Assembly (NCBI GenBank): GCA_051747745.1
Contig: JBNJGL010000003.1
Coordinates: 1-64,000, forward strand
Length of the DNA stretch: 64,000 nucleotides
Origin: QPJE01 sp051747745
GTDB lineage: Bacteria > Bacillota > Halanaerobiia > Halanaerobiales > Halanaerobiaceae
Direction: 5' to 3'
Positions 51,320-59,408 of this stretch are shown piece by piece (positions within the stretch are counted from its first letter, which is position 1; each line of letters opens with the position of its first letter). The translations under genes were made by a program, and so were the position numbers. The notes beneath the pieces are model-generated. The model did not search any database. It worked only from the letters and a program-made list of their open reading frames with translations, and was not told the DNA's origin.

Positions 51320-51661
51320 CTATCCCTCCTTTTTATCGCTTAACACGATTGTTATATGGCTTGTTCTTTTATTTATCGGGCTTGCCTGTCCCATAGCACG
51401 GGCTCGCCACCTTTTCATTGTCGGTCCTTCATCAACAAATGCTTTTTCTACATGAAGGTCATCAACAAACATATCATGATTATTTTCTGCATTTGCAATT
51501 GCTGAATTAAGAATTTTTTCTGTCATTCTAGCAGCTCTTTTTGGTGTATTTTTTAAAATAGCAAGTGCTGTTCCTGCATCCTTACCCTTTATTAAATCAG
51601 TAACCAGTCTTGCTTTGCGGGCAGTAATGCGCAGATACTTGCCAACTGCTTTTGCTTCCAT
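51320..51661 (-). CDS. rplV: ribosomal protein L22
   Basis: 113 residues lining the peptide exit tunnel. KYLRITARKARLVTDLIKG and KRWRARAMGQASPINKRTSH (the tunnel loop) are clear. Macrolide-resistance changes map to the loop in other species; none is inferred here. Confidence 0.99.
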   Translation of the reverse strand: MEAKAVGKYLRITARKARLVTDLIKGKDAGTALAILKNTPKRAARMTEKILNSAIANAENNHDMFVDDLHVEKAFVDEGPTMKRWRARAMGQASPINKRTSHITIVLSDKKEG

Positions 51662-51699
51662 TTTAAAACCCCCTTACTACGAAAGTGTTTATACAGTCT

Positions 51700-51984
51700 C
51701 TATTTAAGTGCTGTTGAACGTTCGGTATGACGACCATGACCTCTAAACTTCCGTGTTGGAGCAAATTCTCCTAATTTATGTCCAACCATCTCTTCAGTTA
51801 TATATACAGGTACATGTTTGCGTCCATCGTGAACAGCAATTGTATGACCAACCATTTCAGGGAAAATGGTCGAACTTCTTGACCAGGTCTTAACAACCTG
51901 TTTTTGGCCGCTCTTATTCATTTCTTTTATTCTGGAAATTAATTTTTCCGAAACAAAAGGTCCTTTTTTCACAGATCTACCCAT
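51700..51984 (-). CDS. rpsS: ribosomal protein S19
   Basis: 94 residues of the 30S head. GRSVKKGPFVSEKLISRI, TWSRSSTIFPEMVGHTIAVH and HKLGEFAPTRKFRGHG are diagnostic. It binds with S13 near the tRNA A site. Confidence 0.99.
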   Translation of the reverse strand: MGRSVKKGPFVSEKLISRIKEMNKSGQKQVVKTWSRSSTIFPEMVGHTIAVHDGRKHVPVYITEEMVGHKLGEFAPTRKFRGHGRHTERSTALK

Positions 51985-52007
51985 CTATAATCCTCCTTTC
52001 TACTATA

Positions 52008-52841
52008 TTACCGCTTTTTAGCATGACGAGAGCGAATAATATATTTATCAGAACGTTTTGGTTTACGTGTCTTTTTACCCATAGTAGGTTTACCCCAGGG
52101 TGTAACAGGATGTCGACCGGCAGGCGACTTTCCTTCTCCACCTCCGTGTGGGTGGTCATGAGGATTCATTACAACACCACGCACATGTGGTCTTTTACCT
52201 TTCCAGCGGGAACGTCCAGCTTTACCAACAGTAATATTTTCGTGATCAATATTTCCAACCTGTCCAATAGTAGCCTTACATTCCTGATGAACAAGTCTAA
52301 CCTCTCCGGAAGGCATTTTTACATGTACATATTTACCTTCTTTAGCCAGAATTTGTGACATAGTACCGGCAGAACGAGCAATCTGTCCACCTTTTCCGGC
52401 ATGTAATTCAACATTATGGATTATTGTACCAACAGGTATATTTTTTAGCTTTAAAGAATTCCCTGGTGTAATATCTGCATCTGCTCCTGTTTCCAGCATA
52501 TCTCCCACCTGTACTTTGTTGGGAGCCAGTATATATCTTTTTTCTCCATCAACATACTGCAGAAGTGCTATTCTGGCAGAACGATTTGGATCATACTCAA
52601 TTGTTTTCACTTTTGCAGGAATTCCTTCTTTATCTCTTTTGAAATCAATCATACGGTAACGACGCTTATGTCCCCCACCGCGATGACGGCTTGTAATTCT
52701 ACCATTAACATTACGACCACCTGACTTCTTTAATGGAGCCAGCAGACTTTTTTCCGGCTCTACACTTGTAATTTCTTCAAAAGAAGAAACTGTCATATAG
52801 CGGCGTGATGGTGTGGTTGGTTTAAATTTCTTAATCGCCAT
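52008..52841 (-). CDS. rplB: ribosomal protein L2
   Basis: 277 residues, required for subunit joining and the peptidyl transferase centre. KPTTPSRRYMTVSSFEEIT opens it, GGGHKRRYRMIDFKR follows, and the catalytic-region GVVMNPHDHPHGGGEGK with its conserved His residues is intact. Ends IRSRHAKKR. Confidence 0.99.
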   Translation of the reverse strand: MAIKKFKPTTPSRRYMTVSSFEEITSVEPEKSLLAPLKKSGGRNVNGRITSRHRGGGHKRRYRMIDFKRDKEGIPAKVKTIEYDPNRSARIALLQYVDGEKRYILAPNKVQVGDMLETGADADITPGNSLKLKNIPVGTIIHNVELHAGKGGQIARSAGTMSQILAKEGKYVHVKMPSGEVRLVHQECKATIGQVGNIDHENITVGKAGRSRWKGKRPHVRGVVMNPHDHPHGGGEGKSPAGRHPVTPWGKPTMGKKTRKPKRSDKYIIRSRHAKKR

Positions 52842-52867
52842 CTTCTTTCCCTCCTTTTACGATAATT

Positions 52868-53158
52868 TTAGAGGCCTTCAAAAATTTCTATCTCATCATC
52901 GGCTGCAAGCTTAACCATTGCTTTTTTCCAGTCAGGTCTTTTTCCTTCATGAAAGCCGAGTCTTCTTTTTTTACCTCTAATATTCATTGTATTTACATTA
53001 GTAACTTTTACATTAAAGATTTCTTCAACTGCTTTTCTAATTTCAACTTTATTTGCCTTTTTGGCAACTTTAAAAGTATAAGTATTTGCAGTTTCCATTA
53101 ATTCCATACTATTTTCGGAAATAATAGGTGCTATTATAATATCACGTGCTTCTTTCAC
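52868..53158 (-). CDS. rplW: ribosomal protein L23
   Basis: 96 residues at the tunnel exit, docking site for trigger factor and SRP. IIAPIISENSMELMETANTYTF and the KAVEEIFNVKVTNVNTMN segment are typical. Its start overlaps the rplD stop by four bases. Confidence 0.99.
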   Translation of the reverse strand: MKEARDIIIAPIISENSMELMETANTYTFKVAKKANKVEIRKAVEEIFNVKVTNVNTMNIRGKKRRLGFHEGKRPDWKKAMVKLAADDEIEIFEGL

Positions 53159-53784
53159 TGACCAAGCACCTCCTCGATCATCTTAACTGCTTCCTCTACA
53201 AATATTATCATTTCATTATCTAACAGATCATAAGCATTAACTGAACCTGCTAATAGAGTTTTTACATTAGGAATATTTCTGGCAGATAAATAAAGATTTC
53301 GATCTTTTTCTGGCATTACAATTACAACTTTTTTATCTGTCAAATCAAAATTATTTAAAATTTCAACAACAGCTTTTGTTTTTGGTTTATCAATTTTGAT
53401 TTCATCAACCAGCATAATTTCTTCTCTATTTAATTTATCTGTTAAAATAGATTTCAAAGCAAGCTTTCTCATTTTTTTGGTTAATTTTTTATCATAATTC
53501 CTTGGAGTAGGGCCAAATGTAATTCCTCCTCCAACCCAGAGAGGTGAACGAATACTTCCGTGACGTGCACGACCGGTACCTTTCTGTCTCCAGGGCTTGC
53601 GTCCACCACCTCTAACCTTACCTCTTGTTTTTGTAGAAGCATTTCCACTTCTTCTAGAAGCAAGCTGTGCATTTATAACCTGATGGACAACATGTTCATT
53701 TATTTTTTCGCTAAACACAGATTCATTTAAATCGACTTTATCTATTTCTTTTCCGGTTTGGTCGAATTTTGCTACCTGCGGCAT
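53155..53784 (-). CDS. rplD: ribosomal protein L4
   Basis: 209 residues. The tunnel extension TRGKVRGGGRKPWRQKGTGR (split of the loop) and HGSIRSPLWVGGG are conserved. In enterobacteria L4 represses the S10 operon; regulation here is not evident. Coupled to rplW by overlap. Confidence 0.99.
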   Translation of the reverse strand: MPQVAKFDQTGKEIDKVDLNESVFSEKINEHVVHQVINAQLASRRSGNASTKTRGKVRGGGRKPWRQKGTGRARHGSIRSPLWVGGGITFGPTPRNYDKKLTKKMRKLALKSILTDKLNREEIMLVDEIKIDKPKTKAVVEILNNFDLTDKKVVIVMPEKDRNLYLSARNIPNVKTLLAGSVNAYDLLDNEMIIFVEEAVKMIEEVLGQ

Positions 53785-53812
53785 CTGTAAATCCTCCTTC
53801 CTCTAACTTTAT

Positions 53813-54433
53813 TTAATTTTCCACAGTCTGGATTTCTAGGATACCTTTTTTGGGTCCGGGAACAGGACCTTTTATCAATAAAATATTACGCTCTGTATCC
53901 ACTTTTACGATTTCCAGATTTTTTTCCGTTACTTTATCTGAACCCATTCTACCGGGCATTTTAAATCCTTTAAACACTCTCCGTGCATCTACAGCACCAA
54001 TTGATCCAGGTGCACGATGGAAATGTGATCCATGTGTTTTTGGACCTGTGTTGTGATTCCAGCGCTTAATATTACCTGCAAATCCTTTACCTTTTGAAAT
54101 ACCAGTTACATTTACCAGTTCACCGGCCTCAAAAATATCTACAGTTATTTCACTGCCTTCACTAACATCCATATCCATGTTCTTAAATTCTTTAAGATGT
54201 TTTTTTGCTTCTATATCTCTACTTTCAAATTGGCCTTTCATGGGTTTGTTCAGCCTCTGGGTCTTAACTTCACCAAAACCCAGCTGTACTGCATTATAGC
54301 CGTCCTTTTCAGTAGTTTTTACCTGTGTAACAACACAGGGACCGGCTTCTACCACTGTTACAGGCACAACTTCTCCACTATCTTTAAAATACTGAGTCAT
54401 CCCCAGTTTTTTAGCAATTATAGTTTTTGCCAT
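53813..54433 (-). CDS. rplC: ribosomal protein L3
   Basis: 206 residues initiating 50S assembly. IIAKKLGMTQYFKDSGEVVPV opens it, and the central loop WNHNTGPKTHGSHFHRAPGS reaches the peptidyl transferase centre. GGAGGTG precedes the ATG. Confidence 0.99.
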   Translation of the reverse strand: MAKTIIAKKLGMTQYFKDSGEVVPVTVVEAGPCVVTQVKTTEKDGYNAVQLGFGEVKTQRLNKPMKGQFESRDIEAKKHLKEFKNMDMDVSEGSEITVDIFEAGELVNVTGISKGKGFAGNIKRWNHNTGPKTHGSHFHRAPGSIGAVDARRVFKGFKMPGRMGSDKVTEKNLEIVKVDTERNILLIKGPVPGPKKGILEIQTVEN

Positions 54434-54454
54434 GGCCTAATACACCTCCTGACA

Positions 54455-54766
54455 TTAAAGTTTAATTTCTATATTTACTCCTGCGGGTAAATCAAGTCTC
54501 ATTAATGAGTCAACGGTCTTTGAAGTTGGATCTAAAATATCGATCAACCTTTTATGAGTCCGCATTTCAAATTGTTCTCGTGCATCTTTATGAACATGAG
54601 GTGAACGAAGTACAGTAAATACTTCCTTCTCAGTCGGAAGAGGCACAGGGCCTGATACGTTTGCTCCTGTTCTTTCAGCAGTAGAAACAATTTTCTGTGC
54701 TGACTGGTCCAGAAGCTCATGTTCATAAGCTTTTAGGCGAATCCTTATTTTTTCATGTTTTGCCAT
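54455..54766 (-). CDS. rpsJ: ribosomal protein S10
   Basis: 103 residues, MAKHEKIRIRLKAYEHELLD to the end LDLPAGVNIEIKL. S10 is a 30S head protein and, with NusB, an antitermination factor. ATG 54766 with AAGGAGG gives the universal start; the frame is open to 54814. It heads the S10 operon after a terminator-like hairpin. Confidence 0.99.
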   Translation of the reverse strand: MAKHEKIRIRLKAYEHELLDQSAQKIVSTAERTGANVSGPVPLPTEKEVFTVLRSPHVHKDAREQFEMRTHKRLIDILDPTSKTVDSLMRLDLPAGVNIEIKL

Positions 54767-54814
54767 TTGCTTACCTCCTTCATCTATCCGATTTCGGCTG
54801 CATATAAGCGGCAT

Positions 54815-54841
54815 AGAAAAAGAGAGGAGAGTAGCTCCTCT
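54815..54841 (-). terminator. terminator or attenuator between tuf and rpsJ
   Basis: AGAGGAG and CTCCTCT pair around loop CUACU in the minus-strand RNA, followed by CUUUUUC. It is 15 bases after the tuf stop. A short U-tract suggests partial termination that sets str against S10 operon levels. Confidence 0.65.
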
Positions 54842-54855
54842 ACTTTTTTAAATAC

Positions 54856-56049
54856 CTACTCAATAATTTCAGTAACAACTCCGGCACCAACTGTGTGGCC
54901 GCCTTCACGGATTGCAAAACGTAGTCCTTCTTCCATAGCTATTGGAGTAATCAGTTCTCCTACCATTTCGATATTATCTCCTGGCATTACCATTTCTACT
55001 CCTTCTGGTAATTTTATGTCTCCTGTTACATCTGTTGTACGGAAGTAAAACTGGGGGCGATATCCATCAAAAAATGGTGTGTGTCTTCCACCCTCATCTT
55101 TGCTCAGTACATATACCTCTGCCTTAAACTTTGTATGAGGTGTTATGCTCCCTGGCTTTGCAAGTACCTGTCCTCTCTCTATATCTTCTCTCTTTACTCC
55201 TCTTAAAAGAGCTCCAATGTTATCTCCTGCTACTGCTTCATCCAGCAGCTTACGGAACATCTCTACTCCTGTTACTACTGTGCTTGTTGTATCTTTAATA
55301 CCTACTATCTCTACCTCATCCTGTGGATGTAATGTTCCTCTTTCCACACGACCTGTTGCCACTGTTCCACGTCCTGTGATTGAGAATACATCCTCTACAG
55401 GCATTAAGAATGGTTTGTCTGTTTCTCTCTGCGGCTCTGGAATGTAGTTATCTACTGCTTCCATAAGCTCTATAATCTTCTTACCCCATTCTCCTTCAGG
55501 GTCTCCATTTTCAGCTGCTTTTAAAGCAGATCCTACTATTACTGGAATATCGTCTCCTGGGAAGTCATATTCATCTAAGAGTTCTCTTACTTCCATCTCT
55601 ACCAGTTCTATTAACTCTTCGTCATCTACCATATCTGCTTTGTTTAAGAATACTACTATTGATGGTACACCAACCTGACGTGCTAAGAGAATATGCTCTC
55701 TTGTCTGCGGCATTGGTCCATCTGCTGCAGATACTACAAGGATTGCTCCATCCATCTGTGCTGCCCCTGTAATCATATTCTTTACATAGTCAGCGTGTCC
55801 TGGACAATCTACGTGAGCATAGTGTCTTTTTTCTGTTTCATACTCCACGTGAGATGTCGCAATTGTAATTCCTCTTTCTTTTTCTTCTGGTGCATTATCG
55901 ATTGAATCAAAGGCTCTTACCTCTGCTCCACCATAATTTGCAAGCACTGTTGTGATTGCTGCTGTTAATGTTGTCTTTCCATGGTCAACATGTCCTATTG
56001 TTCCTATGTTAACATGCGGTTTTGTTCTTTCGAATTTCTTTTTTGCCAT
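54856..56049 (-). CDS. tuf: elongation factor Tu
   Basis: 397-residue GTPase that carries aminoacyl-tRNA to the ribosome. GHVDHGKTTLTAAI (G1), GITIATSHVEYE (G2), DCPGHADYVKNM (G3), NKADMVDD (G4) and GSALKA (G5) are all present. Codon use is strongly biased, as expected for a highly expressed gene. Follows fusA by 28 bases. Confidence 0.99.
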   Translation of the reverse strand: MAKKKFERTKPHVNIGTIGHVDHGKTTLTAAITTVLANYGGAEVRAFDSIDNAPEEKERGITIATSHVEYETEKRHYAHVDCPGHADYVKNMITGAAQMDGAILVVSAADGPMPQTREHILLARQVGVPSIVVFLNKADMVDDEELIELVEMEVRELLDEYDFPGDDIPVIVGSALKAAENGDPEGEWGKKIIELMEAVDNYIPEPQRETDKPFLMPVEDVFSITGRGTVATGRVERGTLHPQDEVEIVGIKDTTSTVVTGVEMFRKLLDEAVAGDNIGALLRGVKREDIERGQVLAKPGSITPHTKFKAEVYVLSKDEGGRHTPFFDGYRPQFYFRTTDVTGDIKLPEGVEMVMPGDNIEMVGELITPIAMEEGLRFAIREGGHTVGAGVVTEIIE

Positions 56050-56077
56050 CTTTTTTGTCCTCCTTTAAATATAAAAG

Positions 56078-58144
56078 TTATTCTCCCATAATTTCTTTTG
56101 CAATATTTTTTGGTGCTTTTTCATAATGAGAAAACTGCATTGTATATGTTGCTCTTCCCTGAGTTTTGGATCTCAAATCTGTTGCATAACCAAACATCTC
56201 AGAAAGTGGTACAAATGCCTTTACAACCTGTGCATTTGCTCTTGGTTCCATACCTTCAACTCTTCCTCGGCGTCCATTGAGATCACCGATAACATCTCCC
56301 ATATATTCTTCAGGGACAACGACTTCAACACTCATAACCGGTTCCAAAATTGCAGGTGCTGCTCTTTTTGCACCTTCACGGAAACCCATTGAACCAGCAA
56401 TTTTAAATGCCATTTCTGAAGAGTCGACTTCATGGTAACTACCATCATTTAAAGCAACTTTAACATCAACTACTGGATAACCAGCAATAATACCATTTTC
56501 CATTGACTCTTTAATACCGGCTTCAACTGCAGGTATATATTCTTTTGGAATTGATCCACCTACAATATTATCTTCAAATTCAAATCCATCTCCCTCTTTT
56601 TGAGGAATAATATCAAGCACAACGTGTCCATACTGTCCACGTCCACCAGACTGACGGATAAATTTGCCTTCAACTCCAGTAACTTTTTTGGTAATTGTTT
56701 CTCTATAAGCAACTTTTGGTTTACCAATATTTGCATCAACTTTAAACTCTCTCAGAAGGCGGTCAACTATTACTTCAAGATGTAGTTCTCCCATACCCTG
56801 AATTATAGTCTGTCCTGTTTCTTCGTCACTTCTAACTCTAAATGTTGGATCCTCTTCAGCCAGACGCTGTAGAGCTTCTCCTAATTTATCCTGATCAGCT
56901 TTAGTCTTAGGTTCAATCGCAACATCAATAACAGGTTCCGGAAACTCCATTGATTCCAGAATTATTGGATGATCCTGGTCACAGAGAGTATCACCAGTAC
57001 TTGTGTTTTTTAGACCTACTGCAGCAGCAAGATCGCCTGCATAAACTCTATCTCTTTCTTCACGACGATTTGCATGCATCTGTAATATACGTCCAACTCT
57101 CTCTCTTTTGTCAGAAGTTGCATTATATACATATGAACCTGCTTCTAAAATACCAGAGTATGCTCTAAAGAATGCCAGTTTACCGACATATGGATCAGCC
57201 ATTATTTTAAATGCAAGTGCAGAAAATGGTTCATCATCATCTGCTTTTCTTACTTCTGCTTCCTCAGTATCCGGATTTATACCCGAAATCGGTGGAACAT
57301 CTACCGGAGAAGGCATATAGTCCAGTACAGAATCAAGCAGCATCTGTACTCCTTTATTCTTAAAAGCGGATCCACAGAGAACAGGAACTACATTTACATT
57401 TAGAACTGCCTTTCTCAGCAGTTTTTTAATATCTTCTGTTGAAACACCTTCTTCCAGGTATTTCATCATAAATTCGTCATCTTCTTCAGCTAAAACTTCA
57501 ATCATTTTTTCTCTATATTCATCAGCAAGTTCCTGCATATCTTCGGGAATTTCCTGGCGTTCAAAATCAACACCAAGTTCATCTTCATAAATTATTGCAT
57601 CCATTTCTACAAGATCTATTACTCCATCAAAGTTGTCTTCACTCCCAATTGGCAGCTGAATAGGAACTGCATTTGCTCCCAATCTTTCGCGCATCATTTC
57701 TACAGCTCGAAAGAAATCTGCACCCATTCTATCCATCTTATTTACAAAAGCAATTCTAGGAACCTTATATTTATCAGCCTGTCTCCAGACGGTTTCTGAC
57801 TGTGGTTCTACTCCTCCGACAGAACAGAATAAAGCAATTGCTCCATCTAAAACTCTAAGTGATCTTTCCACCTCTACTGTAAAGTCCACGTGTCCGGGCG
57901 TATCTATTATATTGATACGATGATCATTCCACTGACAAGTAGTTGCAGCTGAGGTAATAGTGATGCCTCTTTCCTGTTCCTGTTCCATCCAGTCCATCAC
58001 TGATGCTCCATCATGGGTTTCACCCATTTTGTGAACACGTCCTGTATAGTAAAGTATTCTTTCTGTTGTTGTTGTTTTTCCTGCATCAATATGTGCCATT
58101 ATTCCAATGTTACGTGTTTTCTTTAGTGGAAATTGTCGGGCCAC
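56078..58144 (-). CDS. fusA: elongation factor G
   Basis: 688-residue translocase GTPase. AHIDAGKTTTTERILYYTG (G1), the switch region GITITSAATTCQW, DTPGHVDFTVEVERSL (G3) and NKMDRMGADF (G4). Domains II to V follow, with GMGELHLEVIVDRL and the C-terminal GRATYTMQFSHYEKAP. Complete. Confidence 0.99.
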   Translation of the reverse strand: MARQFPLKKTRNIGIMAHIDAGKTTTTERILYYTGRVHKMGETHDGASVMDWMEQEQERGITITSAATTCQWNDHRINIIDTPGHVDFTVEVERSLRVLDGAIALFCSVGGVEPQSETVWRQADKYKVPRIAFVNKMDRMGADFFRAVEMMRERLGANAVPIQLPIGSEDNFDGVIDLVEMDAIIYEDELGVDFERQEIPEDMQELADEYREKMIEVLAEEDDEFMMKYLEEGVSTEDIKKLLRKAVLNVNVVPVLCGSAFKNKGVQMLLDSVLDYMPSPVDVPPISGINPDTEEAEVRKADDDEPFSALAFKIMADPYVGKLAFFRAYSGILEAGSYVYNATSDKRERVGRILQMHANRREERDRVYAGDLAAAVGLKNTSTGDTLCDQDHPIILESMEFPEPVIDVAIEPKTKADQDKLGEALQRLAEEDPTFRVRSDEETGQTIIQGMGELHLEVIVDRLLREFKVDANIGKPKVAYRETITKKVTGVEGKFIRQSGGRGQYGHVVLDIIPQKEGDGFEFEDNIVGGSIPKEYIPAVEAGIKESMENGIIAGYPVVDVKVALNDGSYHEVDSSEMAFKIAGSMGFREGAKRAAPAILEPVMSVEVVVPEEYMGDVIGDLNGRRGRVEGMEPRANAQVVKAFVPLSEMFGYATDLRSKTQGRATYTMQFSHYEKAPKNIAKEIMGE

Positions 58145-58185
58145 TATTCTCCCCCCTTATTAAAAATTATACATCACGCAACTTA

Positions 58186-58653
58186 TTACCATCTGTAATG
58201 TGCAAAAGCTCTATTGGCTTCAGCCATACGATGGACTTCTTCTTTCTTTCTAACTGCGCCACCTGTATTATTAAATGCTTCCATAATTTCACCGGCTATA
58301 CGCTCTTTCATTGTTCTTTCTCCACGAGCACGGGCAGCGTTAATTAACCAGCGCAGACTTAAAGTAATTTTGCGATGTTCGTCTACTTCTACCGGAACCT
58401 GATAGTTAGATCCACCTACACGGCGAGATTTAACTTCAAGAGCAGGCATTATATTGTTCAAAGCTTCATTTACGACTTCAATTGGATCTTCACCGGTTTT
58501 CTCACCAATGATATCCAGAGCTCCATAAAAAATATTTTCAGCCAGACCCTTTTTACCATCTAACATAAGTTTATTAACTATACGGCTTATCAGTACATCA
58601 TCATATATCGGATCAGGCATTACTTCTCTTTTTTCAGCTCTATTTTTACGCAC
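58186..58653 (-). CDS. rpsG: ribosomal protein S7
   Basis: 155-residue nucleator of the 30S head. DPIYDDVLISRIVNKLMLDGKK (split) and RRVGGSNYQVPVEV, with KKEEVHRMAEANRAFAHYRW at the end, identify it. GTG start after GGGGGGG-type site. Between rpsL and fusA. Confidence 0.99.
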   Translation of the reverse strand: MRKNRAEKREVMPDPIYDDVLISRIVNKLMLDGKKGLAENIFYGALDIIGEKTGEDPIEVVNEALNNIMPALEVKSRRVGGSNYQVPVEVDEHRKITLSLRWLINAARARGERTMKERIAGEIMEAFNNTGGAVRKKEEVHRMAEANRAFAHYRW

Positions 58654-58667
58654 TAAAATCCCCCCTT

Positions 58668-59039
58668 TTATCTAGGTTTTTTAACACCATATTTGGAACG
58701 TCCCTGTTTTCTGTCCTCAACACCAGCTGTATCAAGCGATCCACGTACTATGTGATATCTAACACCAGGTAAATCTTTTACTCTTCCACCTCTAACTAAA
58801 ACTACTGAGTGTTCCTGTAAGTTATGCCCAATCCCCGGGATATAAGCTGTAACTTCTTTCCCGTTTGTAAGGCGCACACGAGCAACCTTTCTCAGTGCAG
58901 AGTTAGGCTTTTTAGGTGTTGCAGTATATACTCTGGTACAGACGCCCCTTTTTTGCGGAGAACCCTCCAGAGCAGGAGCGGAAGTCTTCTTTTTAGTCTT
59001 CTGACGACCTTTGCGAATCAGTTGGCTAATTGTCGGCAT
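58668..59039 (-). CDS. rpsL: ribosomal protein S12
   Basis: 123 residues, MPTISQLIRKGRQ to SKYGVKKPR. It checks codon-anticodon pairing; the streptomycin-related loop TPKKPNSALRKVARV has the usual Lys. The frame is open to 59105, but ATG 59039 with AAGGAGG is the universal start. Confidence 0.99.
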   Translation of the reverse strand: MPTISQLIRKGRQKTKKKTSAPALEGSPQKRGVCTRVYTATPKKPNSALRKVARVRLTNGKEVTAYIPGIGHNLQEHSVVLVRGGRVKDLPGVRYHIVRGSLDTAGVEDRKQGRSKYGVKKPR

Positions 59040-59059
59040 GCATTCCCACCTCCTTCCAA

Positions 59060-59302
59060 TTATTTCAATAAGGCAGCAGAGGCTGCGGAAACATCTATTC
59101 CGCATTCTCTGCCCAGTTTCATTTTACTTTCGACCATTTCAAAAGGTATATTATTATCTTTAACAGCATAAAGAATTTCTTCTTTTATATGCTGGTCAAT
59201 ATCATCAGCCAAAAAAACTTTACTAACTCTCTTTTCTTTAATAGCTTTAAGAGTCTGCTTTGTACCGACAATAAATTCGGTCTCACACAACTCAGTAAGC
59301 AT
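59060..59302 (-). CDS. L7Ae-like K-turn-binding protein (YbxF type)
   Basis: 80 residues of the L7Ae/L30e family: VGTKQTLKAIKEKRVSKVFLADD, then MKLGRECGIDVSAASAALL. Relatives such as YbxF bind kink-turn RNA and are found before rpsL in Firmicutes. Its exact role in bacteria is unsettled. A consensus promoter lies 50 bases upstream, so it opens the str operon transcript. Confidence 0.92.
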   Translation of the reverse strand: MLTELCETEFIVGTKQTLKAIKEKRVSKVFLADDIDQHIKEEILYAVKDNNIPFEMVESKMKLGRECGIDVSAASAALLK

Positions 59303-59351
59303 TACAGTCTACCTCCAAAAAATATAGTTAATTCCCCGAGCACACTTAAGT

Positions 59352-59380
59352 ATTTTAACACCTTTGCTCACTTATGTCAA
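59352..59380 (-). promoter_or_regulatory. sigma-A promoter of str operon
   Basis: TTGACA - 17 bases - TAAAAT on the minus strand, in the 106-base gap after rpoC. It would drive L7Ae-like, rpsL, rpsG, fusA and tuf independently of rpoBC. Confidence 0.8.
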
Positions 59381-59408
59381 CAAAGAAATTCATTTAATTA
59401 TGCACGGA

